From positions 1-11,976 of the forward strand of contig JAPYWT010000027.1 of NCBI GenBank assembly GCA_028276215.1: 11,976 bases of DNA, read 5' to 3'. The position numbers and the translations under genes were made by a program. The notes under the pieces were generated by a model. That model was given only the letters and a program-made list of their open reading frames with translations, made no database searches and was not told the DNA's origin. Below, one piece after another: positions 1-6,077 of the stretch. The stretch's first letter is position 1, and each line of letters begins with the position of its first letter. This DNA is from Thermoflexus sp. (GTDB lineage Bacteria > Chloroflexota > Anaerolineae > B4-G1 > DUEL01).

Positions 1-118
1 TGCCCATCCGTGTCCCATTGAACGGGAAACAAAGGTAAGACGGGCATTTACGGCTTATCAATCCGTGTCTATCCGTAGCATCCGTGTGAATCCGTGTACT
101 GCCCGATCAAAAGTGTCA
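1..118. repeat. ATCCGTG-word intergenic repeat block
   Basis: The word ATCCGTG or a close variant recurs at about 6, 61, 68, 80 and 91, separated by short AT-richer stretches, and no convincing gene is present. The same word family recurs downstream of the GT4, polyprenyl synthase and thioredoxin genes of this window. The block lies beyond the 3' end of rpoD. It may be a structured 3' element or a degraded mobile palindrome; the left end is cut by the window edge. Confidence 0.6.
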
Positions 119-145
119 GGTGACCAGCGGTGGGAATAAAAACAA

Positions 146-202
146 AGGGGGCAACCGCAAGGGCCACGCCCCGAAGGGGCTCGCCCTGAGGGGTTGCCCC
201 TA
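146..202. repeat. GC-rich nested palindrome downstream of rpoD
   Basis: Nested inverted repeats form a long imperfect hairpin. The outer arms are GGGGCAACC (148-156) and GGTTGCCCC (192-200), the middle arms AGGGC (160-164) and GCCCT (183-187), and the inner arms GCCCC (168-172) and GGGGC (176-180) around a GAA loop. It resembles dispersed REP-like palindromes found in many GC-rich bacterial genomes. It could limit 3' decay of the rpoD transcript, which is inference. Confidence 0.6.
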
Positions 203-215
203 CAACGATCATCTC

Positions 216-237
216 AGCCCAACGGTAGGTTTGGGCT
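216..237 (-). terminator. Hairpin just after rpoD stop
   Basis: AGCCCAA (216-222) and TTGGGCT (231-237) form a perfect 7-bp stem with an 8-base loop, starting 5 bases after the rpoD stop codon. There is no U-tract on the minus strand after the stem, so it is a weak intrinsic terminator candidate at best. Confidence 0.4.
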
Positions 238-242
238 TATTT

Positions 243-1373
243 TTACAGATACTCCCGCAGTTGTCGGCTGCGGCGGGGGTGACGCAACCGGCGGAGGGCC
301 TTGCCCTCAATCTGACGGATTCGCTCCCGGGTCAGACCGAACTTCTGCCCTACTTCCTCCAGTGTGTGGCTGCGGTTGCCGCCCAGCCCAAAACGGAGGC
401 GCAGGATGCGCGCTTCCCGGGGGCTCAGGGTGGAAAGCACTTCCTCTATTTTTTCCGCCAGCATCTTCTGGTACGCGCTCTGGGGGGGAGTGGGCGTGGA
501 ATCGTCCTCAATGAACGCCCCCAGTTCGTTATCCTCCTCCTCCCCCACCGGGTGCTCCAGGCTGATCGGCCGCCATGAGACCCGCATCATCCACTGCACT
601 TTGCGCGGTTCCATGTCCAGTTCGGCGGCAATCTCCTCGGGGGTCGGCGGGCGCCCGTACTCCTGCTCCAGTTGCTGGGCCGTCTTGTAGAGCCGACGGA
701 TGCGGTCGGACATGTGGACGGGGACGCGGATGGTGCGGCTCTGGTCGGCCACGGCCCGGCTGATGGTTTGACGGATCCACCAGGTCGCGTAGGTGCTGAA
801 GCGATAACCTCGCCGGTAGTCAAACTTCTCCACGGCCTTCATCAGGCCGAGATTCCCCTCCTGGATCAGGTCCAGGAAAGGGACTCCGTGACCGATGTAT
901 TTTTTCGCGATGCTGACCACCAGGCGAGTGTTGGCCTTGATCAGGTGTTCCCGCGCCGCCCGGGCCTCCTCCACCAGCGCTTCCAGTCGGGCCCGCTCCA
1001 CCGGGTCGGTCCCGTTGTTCGCCAGCACCCGTTCCGCCTCGCGCCCGACTTCAATGATGTGGGCCAGATGGGTCTCTTCCTCAAGTGAGAGCAACGGTAC
1101 CCGGGCCATTTCCCGAAGGTAAAGACCCACCGCGTCGTCCGCCGCAATCCCACTCAGGTCATCCAGGTCTACCTCGGTCAGTTCGGCCAGGTCTTCCGTC
1201 TCTGGAGCGGGCAATTCATCATATACCTCAATGCCCGCTTCGCTTAACAGCGCGATGATTTCATCCAGTTGCTCCGGAGAACCTTCAGCCTCCGGCAACA
1301 GGTCCAGAATATCACTGGTCGTCAGGTACCCCTGGGCTTCCGCTTTCTCCAGCAGTTCTTCCAATATATCCAT
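243..1373 (-). CDS. rpoD: Primary RNA polymerase sigma factor (RpoD/SigA)
   Basis: This is the housekeeping sigma-70 factor, which directs RNA polymerase to -10/-35 promoters. The 376-residue protein has a short acidic region 1.1 (about 1-55), region 1.2 (about 80-112), and a complete region 2 (about 143-213) with the hallmark core-binding stretch around FLDLIQEGNLGLMKAVEKFD and the melting segment YRFSTYATWWIRQ (190-202). Region 3 spans about 221-300. Region 4 (about 314-368) contains the HTLEEVGQKFGLTRERIRQIE helix-turn-helix that reads the -35 box. The C-terminus LREYL matches the usual end of primary sigma factors, and the length fits a compact SigA without the large insertion of E. coli RpoD. 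The ATG is preceded by AAGGAG. It starts 19 bases after the yceD stop, so the two are probably co-transcribed. The two promoter pairs in this window match the motifs expected for this factor. Confidence 0.97.
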   Translation of the reverse strand: MDILEELLEKAEAQGYLTTSDILDLLPEAEGSPEQLDEIIALLSEAGIEVYDELPAPETEDLAELTEVDLDDLSGIAADDAVGLYLREMARVPLLSLEEETHLAHIIEVGREAERVLANNGTDPVERARLEALVEEARAAREHLIKANTRLVVSIAKKYIGHGVPFLDLIQEGNLGLMKAVEKFDYRRGYRFSTYATWWIRQTISRAVADQSRTIRVPVHMSDRIRRLYKTAQQLEQEYGRPPTPEEIAAELDMEPRKVQWMMRVSWRPISLEHPVGEEEDNELGAFIEDDSTPTPPQSAYQKMLAEKIEEVLSTLSPREARILRLRFGLGGNRSHTLEEVGQKFGLTRERIRQIEGKALRRLRHPRRSRQLREYL

Positions 1374-1392
1374 ACTCCCTACTCCTTAATCC

Positions 1393-1881
1393 CTACTTCT
1401 TAAGAAACTGAGCCAGGGGAGCCAGTCGGGGGTCTACTCTCTCCTCCGCACAGCGGCAGGGTTCCAGGTTCAGATTTGCTCCGCACTCCGGGCAGATGCC
1501 CTTGCAGTCCGGGCGGCACAGCGGCTTCATCGGGAGATTGACCCAGATTTGCTCCCGCAGCAGGGGCAGGGGGTCAAACCACCCCTCCTCGGTGAGGGTA
1601 TACGTGATTCCGGGGCGCGGTCGTCCCAATCCGATGGTCTCCTCTACTTCCAGGACGGTGTCGTACGGAAATGGTTCCAGGCAGCGGACACACTCTATCT
1701 CCACGCGGGTTTCTACCCGGGCTTCCACCAGAATGCCGCCCTGGACGCGAGTGAACTGAATGGGGCCCCGGAGGAAGGCCACCGAGATGTCATCCAGGTG
1801 CTGAGGGCCTTCATCCAGAGTGAAGGAGAGGCGCTCGCCCGGACGCGCCCCGATGAGCGGGGAAAGGTCTATCTGAACCAT
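1393..1881 (-). CDS. yceD: YceD / DUF177 family protein
   Basis: This 162-residue protein belongs to the DUF177 (YceD) family, implicated in 23S rRNA/50S biogenesis in bacteria and its plant relatives. It has the family-typical central ECVRCLEPF segment (C64, C67). Its C-terminal cysteine cluster, CRPDCKGICPECGANLNLEPC (C122, C126, C130, C133, C142) plus C144, looks metal-binding and is followed by the standard DPRLAPLAQFL ending. In many bacteria yceD sits directly before rpmF (ribosomal protein L32), but here rpoD follows instead. The ATG has no clear Shine-Dalgarno sequence. A 78-bp inverted-repeat element ends only about 11 bases upstream of the start, inside the presumed mRNA leader. The family assignment is firm; the exact molecular role is known only from the family. 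Confidence 0.93.
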   Translation of the reverse strand: MVQIDLSPLIGARPGERLSFTLDEGPQHLDDISVAFLRGPIQFTRVQGGILVEARVETRVEIECVRCLEPFPYDTVLEVEETIGLGRPRPGITYTLTEEGWFDPLPLLREQIWVNLPMKPLCRPDCKGICPECGANLNLEPCRCAEERVDPRLAPLAQFLKK

Positions 1882-1892
1882 AGAAACACAAA

Positions 1893-1970
1893 AGTACCAG
1901 GCACTTCCTCAGGCCCTGTCGGTCTCAGGAGAAAAGGTTCGCTGAATCCATCGGGAAAGTGCCTGGTACT
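1893..1970. repeat. 78-bp inverted-repeat element in yceD-rpoD leader
   Basis: AGTACCAGGCACTT (1893-1906) and its exact reverse complement (1957-1970) bound a 50-base core, giving 14-bp perfect arms that extend by CC/GG after one bulged base. The element lies between the minus-strand promoter at 2008-2036 and the yceD start, so it would be transcribed into the leader. No flanking target duplication is visible. It could be a REP/MITE-type palindrome or a genuine leader structure. Confidence 0.7.
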
Positions 1971-2007
1971 GAATCGTTCAACCGCCTTTTGTGCTGGGTT
2001 TGCACAT

Positions 2008-2036
2008 ATTATATCAGAAAAGAAGACTTTCGTCAA
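2008..2036 (-). promoter_or_regulatory. Sigma-A promoter of yceD-rpoD
   Basis: On the minus strand TTGACG (2031-2036) is followed after exactly 17 bases by a perfect TATAAT (2008-2013). Transcription would begin near 2001, giving a leader of about 120 bases before the yceD ATG at 1881. It is one of the closest matches to the sigma-70 consensus in the window, as expected for a housekeeping sigma-factor operon. Confidence 0.85.
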
Positions 2037-2064
2037 GGGTTTTTGGTGCCAATTTTGCGACCAG

Positions 2065-2093
2065 TTGCCTGTTGGGACATTTTCTGGTAATAT
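2065..2093 (+). promoter_or_regulatory. Sigma-A promoter of the ferredoxin gene
   Basis: TTGCCT (2065-2070), a 17-base spacer and TAATAT (2088-2093) form a good sigma-70 promoter facing away from the yceD-rpoD promoter. The two -35 boxes are about 28 bases apart, so this is a compact divergent control region. A Shine-Dalgarno GAGGAG lies at 2124-2129, seven bases before the ATG at 2137. Confidence 0.75.
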
Positions 2094-2136
2094 ACAGTTG
2101 CACCGGAACACTCCCATCTGCGCGAGGAGAACAGCC

Positions 2137-2538
2137 ATGAAAGTCCTCTCCTATAATGCCGAACTCTGCGTTGGCTGCCATATCTGTGAGGAGGTCTGCG
2201 CGGAGACCTGGTTCAAGACCCCCGACGCGGCGAAATCCAGCATCGTGATTCGGGACGAGGGTTCGGGTCCCCTGCAGGCCACGTTCTGTGTCCAGTGCGG
2301 CGAATGCATCGCCGTCTGCCCGACCCAGGCCCTGTATCGGGATAAACAGGGCATTGTCCGGTTGCGCAAGCAACTCTGTGTGGGGTGCCTCTCCTGCGTC
2401 GGCTTCTGCCCGTACCTGGCGATGTTCTACCATCCGGACCTGCTGGAGCCGTTCAAGTGCGTGGCCTGCGGGCAGTGTGTGAAGGAGTGCCCCGCAGACG
2501 CGCTGGCTCTGGTGGAGATGCCCACTCCCACACCGTAG
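2137..2538 (+). CDS. Ferredoxin-type protein with four [4Fe-4S] motifs
   Basis: This 133-residue soluble electron carrier has sixteen cysteines arranged as four C-x2-C-x2-C-x3-C motifs: C11/14/17/21, C51/54/57/61, C81/84/87/91 and C108/111/114/118. The pattern predicts four [4Fe-4S] clusters in two bacterial ferredoxin-like halves. This is the architecture of CooF/HycB/HydN-type and AOR-associated electron-transfer subunits, which normally pair with a dehydrogenase, hydrogenase or aldehyde oxidoreductase. No such partner is in the window, so the redox partner is unknown. The ATG is supported by GAGGAG at 2124-2129 and by its own promoter. The frame is open further upstream into the yceD region, but that extension is antisense to yceD and lies before the promoter. 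The gene is monocistronic and ends at a strong hairpin (2574-2618). There is no signal peptide, so it is cytoplasmic. Confidence 0.92.
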   Translation: MKVLSYNAELCVGCHICEEVCAETWFKTPDAAKSSIVIRDEGSGPLQATFCVQCGECIAVCPTQALYRDKQGIVRLRKQLCVGCLSCVGFCPYLAMFYHPDLLEPFKCVACGQCVKECPADALALVEMPTPTP

Positions 2539-2573
2539 GCTGACCAGCACCCCCGGAGGCGCGCAAGTGATGA

Positions 2574-2618
2574 AAAAGGGGTTGGAGCGAAGGCTTTGCC
2601 TTTGCTCCAACCCCTTTT
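2574..2618. terminator. Strong bidirectional terminator hairpin
   Basis: Arms of 15 bases (2574-2588 and 2604-2618) are perfectly complementary. The would-be loop continues with a G-T wobble and AAGGC/GCCTT pairs, leaving only TTT, for about 21 bp in 45 bases. Plus-strand transcripts end in TTTTCTTT and minus-strand transcripts in TTTTTC. It separates the convergent ferredoxin and GT4 genes and fits an intrinsic terminator working both ways. Confidence 0.88.
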
Positions 2619-2662
2619 CTTTGGGCGCCCCTCTTACTGAACGCGAATCCGGCTCAGGAGCC

Positions 2663-2691
2663 TGTATAAATCCGCGTTTATCCGCGTCCGC
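2663..2691. repeat. ATCCGCGT direct repeat at the GT4 3' end
   Basis: Two copies of TATCCGCGT-like words overlap and follow the GT4 stop codon (2678-2680), so the last codons and stop of that gene lie inside the repeat. A matching TTTATCCGCGTCCCGTTC stretch sits just beyond the polyprenyl synthase stop (5037-5054). It is a variant of the ATCCGTG family. Confidence 0.5.
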
Positions 2692-3889
2692 CCGTGGTGC
2701 GATCCAGAAACGCCGCGGTCCGGCGGGCAATGCGGTCCCAGGAGAAGTTGGCGGCGAGGGCCCGCGCGCCGGCCTCCAGACGGGCCCGCAGTGCCGGGTC
2801 GCGGTACACCCGCTGGACCGCCTCCGCCAGCGCGCCCGCATCGCGCGGCGGCACCAGCAGCATGTTCTCCCCGTCCCGTACCTCCGGCAGCGGCAGGGCC
2901 GGCCGGGTGGTGACGATGGCCCGCCCGTGGGCCAGGCAGGCGTGCAGCGTCCCCCGCCGGAAGGAGACGCCGTCCCGATAAGGCAGGACGCAGACGTCGG
3001 TCGCCAGCAGGCCCGCCGAGACCGCCTGGGGGTCGGTGTAGCCGGTCCAGTGGACCCGCTCCGCCAGCCCCAGTTCGGCAATGAGGCCGTCTATCCGGGC
3101 CGCGTAGGCCCGGTTGGTGGGGTCGGAAGTCCCTACCCGTCCACCGACCATCAGCAGGTGGGCCGGAACGCCGTCCGCGACCAGCCGGGCCAGGGCCCGG
3201 ATCAGTTCCTCCCCGCCCTTGCTCTCGTTGAGGAAACCGAAGTAGCCCAGGAGCAGGTCATCGGGGCCCACGCCCCAGCGGGCTCGTTCGGCGTCCCGGT
3301 CGTAGTTCGGGGGCGGCACCGGTGGGATGTTGCTCCCGATGGGGATGAGGGCCAGACGCTCCCGGGGAATCTCCCGCTCCAGCCTCCGGTAGTCCTCGTG
3401 GTTGGTGACAATCACACCATCCGCGCGGCGGGCCAGCATCCGGACGACCCGCCAGCGCAGGGGGCCGGCCTTAGGGAAGAGGTACGGCACCCGCAGGTCG
3501 TGAAAGGTCACCACCACGGGCGGGCGCACGGAACGGCGGGGGAGGAAGTGGACCGCCGGGTGCATCCCGTAGGCGGCGGCCTGGTACTGGAGGTTCAGGA
3601 CGTCCAGACGCTCCTGCCGGGCGATACGGAGCACCTCCCGCCAGCAACCCCAGCCCCAGGAAAGGACGGCGCGATGCACGGTACAGGTCGCAGGGCGCGG
3701 GTCGCAGGGCGCAGGGCGCCGGTCACCGGTCGCCGGTCGCAGGTCGCAGGTCGCATCCGAGCGGAGGGGGCCGGTGACGACATGGACATCGTGGCCCAGG
3801 GCCGCCAGGGCCTCCGCCAGATGATGGGTGAAATCCCCCACGCCGCCCTGGTCGGGGGGAAATTCGCCGGTCACCAGTCCGATGCGCAT
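2678..3889 (-). CDS. Glycosyltransferase family 4 (GT-B fold)
   Basis: This 403-residue retaining glycosyltransferase would move a sugar from a nucleotide-sugar donor to a glycan or lipid-linked acceptor at the cytoplasmic side of the membrane. The N-terminal Rossmann half opens with MRIGLVTGEFPPDQGGVGDF (1-20), the glycine-rich acceptor-side loop of GT4 enzymes. The C-terminal half begins near LLGYFGFLNESKGGEELIRA (about 213-232) and carries the donor-site region around LPYRDGVSFRRGTLHACLAHG (302-322) and PEVRDGENMLLVPP (335-348). Residues 45-69, just after the third strand, are encoded by a 7-bp tandem repeat and look like a foreign loop rich in R, P, A, C and D. Acceptor and donor cannot be told from sequence. 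It lies 53 bases after the GT2 gene, probably in the same unit, with no strong Shine-Dalgarno sequence. It ends inside an ATCCGCG repeat before the bidirectional terminator. Confidence 0.9.
   Translation of the reverse strand: MRIGLVTGEFPPDQGGVGDFTHHLAEALAALGHDVHVVTGPLRSDATCDLRPATGDRRPAPCDPRPATCTVHRAVLSWGWGCWREVLRIARQERLDVLNLQYQAAAYGMHPAVHFLPRRSVRPPVVVTFHDLRVPYLFPKAGPLRWRVVRMLARRADGVIVTNHEDYRRLEREIPRERLALIPIGSNIPPVPPPNYDRDAERARWGVGPDDLLLGYFGFLNESKGGEELIRALARLVADGVPAHLLMVGGRVGTSDPTNRAYAARIDGLIAELGLAERVHWTGYTDPQAVSAGLLATDVCVLPYRDGVSFRRGTLHACLAHGRAIVTTRPALPLPEVRDGENMLLVPPRDAGALAEAVQRVYRDPALRARLEAGARALAANFSWDRIARRTAAFLDRTTGGRG
3686..3755. repeat. Ten tandem 7-bp units (GGTCGCA) inside GT4 gene
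   Basis: Ten contiguous 7-mers of the form GG(T/G)C(G/A)C(A/C/G) run from 3686 to 3755, and four of the ten are exactly GGTCGCA with a fifth at the left end. A 7-bp period cycles through all frames every 21 bp, yet the array stays open in the GT4 frame and encodes residues 45-68. Such words are usually intergenic in MAG-type genomes. Confidence 0.85.
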
Positions 3890-3942
3890 GGCTTCATGAA
3901 CTCACACGGAGACACAAAGACCACAAAGATATATTTGGCGAT

Positions 3943-4869
3943 TCATCTGCATCCGACAAGGGACTGCACCACCTGCCGGTACGCCGCAATGCGCTCCGCC
4001 CGCAGGGGCCGCTTATGGCCCAGGAGCCACTTGGCCCCCTCCACCCCGATCTGCCAGAGATAGTTGCCCAGGAGGACCAGCCGCAGGACCTCCGCCGCGG
4101 CCGGGCCGTGGTACTTGCGGAAGTAGCGGATTTTGCTGGTCTGAAAGTGGATGTGGCGGGCCGGCAGGACCTGCTCGCTGCTCTTGCCCTCATAGTGGAT
4201 GACGCGCGCGGTGGGCAGATAGACAACCCGCCACCCCGCCGCGCGGAAACGCCGACACCAGTCCAGTTCCTCCGAGTACATAAAAAACCCCTCGTCCAGC
4301 GGCCCCACCTGCTCCACCGCCTCCCGCCGGGCCATCAGCGCCGCGCCGGTCACCCAATCCACGTCCTGGACCTCGTCGTCGGGGCGGTCCAGGACGTAGT
4401 AGCGCGCCAGCAGACGGCGGGGGGCATAGGGCTGGAGCCAGGTGGACTCCAGGAGGGCCGTCGCCAGGGTGGGGAAGCGGCGGCGGGAGGACTGCACCGT
4501 CCCGTCGGGGTTCAGCAGTTGCGGGCCGACCACGCCGACGTCGGGGTGGGCGTCGGCGAAGGCGACCATGGTCTCCAGCGCGTCGCCCACCACCTCGGTG
4601 TCCGGGTTCAGCAGGAGGACATAGCGGCCCCGGGCAACCGCCAGCCCCTGGTTGTTGGCCGCCGTAAAGCCCCGGTTGTCGGGATTGGCCATCAGGTGGA
4701 CCTGGGGAAACTCCGTCCGGACCATCTCCGGGCTTCCATCGGTGGAACCGTTGTCCACGACGATGATTTCCAGTTGGCAAGCGGGCAAGTTGGCAAGTAT
4801 GGAGTGGAGACAGCGCCGGAGGAGGTCCCGGACGTTCCAGTTGACAATGATGACGGAGAGATCGGGCAT
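3943..4869 (-). CDS. Glycosyltransferase family 2, rhamnosyltransferase-like
   Basis: This 308-residue inverting GT-A enzyme is of the WbbL/rhamnosyltransferase type, adding a sugar (often dTDP-rhamnose) to a polyprenyl-linked or surface glycan. Visible motifs are the nucleotide-binding start LSVIIVNWNV (4-13), DNGSTDGS (39-46), the metal-binding NPDTEV (88-93, DxD-equivalent), the acceptor/catalytic block DEGFFMYSEELDWCRR (192-207), and an IHYEGKS segment (224-230) common in this subfamily. The start ATG is fixed by the first beta strand, but it has no Shine-Dalgarno sequence. A short AATGACCAATGA repeat abuts it, so native upstream signals may have been displaced. Residues 25-32 are encoded by three tandem 8-bp units. 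The stop is TGA. The GT4 gene follows. Donor and acceptor are inference. Confidence 0.9.
   Translation of the reverse strand: MPDLSVIIVNWNVRDLLRRCLHSILANLPACQLEIIVVDNGSTDGSPEMVRTEFPQVHLMANPDNRGFTAANNQGLAVARGRYVLLLNPDTEVVGDALETMVAFADAHPDVGVVGPQLLNPDGTVQSSRRRFPTLATALLESTWLQPYAPRRLLARYYVLDRPDDEVQDVDWVTGAALMARREAVEQVGPLDEGFFMYSEELDWCRRFRAAGWRVVYLPTARVIHYEGKSSEQVLPARHIHFQTSKIRYFRKYHGPAAAEVLRLVLLGNYLWQIGVEGAKWLLGHKRPLRAERIAAYRQVVQSLVGCR
4774..4797. repeat. Three tandem 8-bp units (TTGGCAAG) inside GT2 gene
   Basis: Units TTGGCAAG, CGGGCAAG and TTGGCAAG run without gaps and encode residues L25-Q32 between the first helix and the DNGSTD-bearing strand. Twenty-four bases keep the frame. This segment of GT2 enzymes tolerates variation. 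Confidence 0.7.
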
Positions 4870-4871
4870 GA

Positions 4872-4922
4872 ATGACCAATGAAAAAATGACCAATGACGA
4901 ATGACGAAATGACCAATGAGGA
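4872..4922. repeat. AATGACCAATGA interspersed repeat
   Basis: Three copies of ATGACCAATGA occur at 4872-4882, 4887-4897 and 4909-4919, with ATGACGA variants between the second and third. The block touches the start codon of the GT2 gene ending at 3943 and occupies its ribosome-binding region, where no Shine-Dalgarno is visible. Confidence 0.75.
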
Positions 4923-4956
4923 AATACGCGCAGGAGTTGCGCAGTTGGTCTTTTTT

Positions 4957-5025
4957 GCCACGAATTGCACGAATTTACACGAATTTAAAGAAATAAAATT
5001 CGTGCCAATTCGTGAAATTCGTGGC
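4957..5025. repeat. CACGAATT palindromic intergenic element
   Basis: The end arms GCCACGAATT (4957-4966) and AATTCGTGGC (5016-5025) are exact complements. Inside them the word CACGAATT repeats twice more on the left and its complement AATTCGTG twice on the right, so the 69-bp element folds almost end to end. It lies between the polyprenyl synthase stop and the GT2 start. No clear U-tract follows on the minus strand. Confidence 0.8.
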
Positions 5026-5053
5026 GAATTCCGAAGTTTATCCGCGTCCCGTT

Positions 5054-6019
5054 CTAAAACTGGCGGCGGACGACGAAATCGGCCAGGTCCAGGAGGGCGG
5101 CGCGGTATTCGGACGGCGGGAAGGGTTGCAGGGCCTCTTTCGCTTCCCGGATGTAATCGCGGGCGATCTGGAGGGAGCGTTCAATGGCCGGGGAGGCCGC
5201 GATGGCCCGGACCGCTTCCTGCACCGTCGGGTCGGATGAGCCCTGGTGGAGGATACGATGAAGGGCCGGGTGGTCGCCGCTTTGCTCCAGGAAGAGCATG
5301 ACGGGCAACGTGACCAGTCCCTGACGAAGGTCGCTGCCCACCGGCTTGCCCAGGGTCCGCTCGTCGGCGACGAAATCCAGGACGTCATCCACGACCTGGA
5401 AGGCCAGGCCCAACCGCTCACCGTAGGTTCGCATGGCGGCGATGGTGGCTTCGTCGGTGTGGGCCAGGATGGCTCCCGACTCCGCTGAAAGGGCGATCAG
5501 AGAGGCGGTTTTGGCATAGATGCGCTGTTCGTACTCCTGGAAGGAGGGCACTTTCCCTCGCCCATCAAACATCTGCCGGATTTCGCCGTTGCAGATGACC
5601 ATCAGGGTCTCGGCAAACCGCTGCACCAGGCGGGTGTTTTCGGTCCGGGCAACCCAGTAGGCGGCACGGGCGAAGAGGTAATCGCCGGTGAGGACGGTGG
5701 CGGCCGGAGACCAGCGGGCGTTGAGGGTCTCCGCGCCCCGGCGCATCAGGGAGCCGTCAATGAGGTCATCATGGACCAGGGTGGCAGTGTGGAGCATCTC
5801 CACGCCAGCGGCGGCGAAGAGCGCCACATCGGGGTCCGCCCCGCACAGGCGGGCCGACAGGAAGACCAGAGCAGGGCGCAGCCGTTTGCCTCCGCTTCCC
5901 AGCAGAAGTTCCACTGCACCGGTAATAGCCGGATGCTGGTCCGGTGCCGGTTCCTGCAAGAGGCCTTCTGCTCGCTGAAGGTCGTCCTGAATCGGGTGGA
6001 AAAACGGCAACGATGACAC
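5054..6019 (-). CDS. Long-chain trans-polyprenyl diphosphate synthase
   Basis: This prenyl elongation enzyme (IspB/HepT/SdsA type) condenses isopentenyl diphosphate onto an allylic primer to make the side chain of quinones or a carrier polyprenol. In the 321-residue protein from GTG 6019, the substrate-binding GGKRLRP is at 43-49, the first aspartate motif DDLID at 84-88 and the second DDVLD at 211-215. Alanine (A79) stands five residues before the first motif, where short-chain enzymes usually carry a bulky aromatic; this favours a long product. The frame stays open upstream to 6331, overlapping the next gene. ATG 6092-6094 has no ribosome-binding site, whereas GTG 6017-6019 has GGAG seven bases before it and gives the normal family length, so it is preferred. 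It sits between two glycosyltransferases, which suits a carrier-lipid role. Confidence 0.9.
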   Translation of the reverse strand: MSSLPFFHPIQDDLQRAEGLLQEPAPDQHPAITGAVELLLGSGGKRLRPALVFLSARLCGADPDVALFAAAGVEMLHTATLVHDDLIDGSLMRRGAETLNARWSPAATVLTGDYLFARAAYWVARTENTRLVQRFAETLMVICNGEIRQMFDGRGKVPSFQEYEQRIYAKTASLIALSAESGAILAHTDEATIAAMRTYGERLGLAFQVVDDVLDFVADERTLGKPVGSDLRQGLVTLPVMLFLEQSGDHPALHRILHQGSSDPTVQEAVRAIAASPAIERSLQIARDYIREAKEALQPFPPSEYRAALLDLADFVVRRQF

Positions 6020-6077
6020 AGATAGTCTCCGAAAAGGGGTGGATTGCTCCTCATTATGCCATTTTCCGGCTGCTCCG

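Noticed and set aside
1..242. A gene or RNA gene in the left intergenic region
   Set aside because: The plus-strand frames there run into antisense rpoD and show no family; only repeats and hairpins are visible.
1549..2136. Upstream extension of the ferredoxin frame
   Set aside because: It runs antisense to yceD and through the promoters and the inverted-repeat element; the ATG at 2137 has its own promoter and ribosome-binding site.
2567..4063. 498-codon open frame on the plus strand
   Set aside because: It lies antisense to the GT4 gene and begins inside the bidirectional terminator; no protein family is visible.
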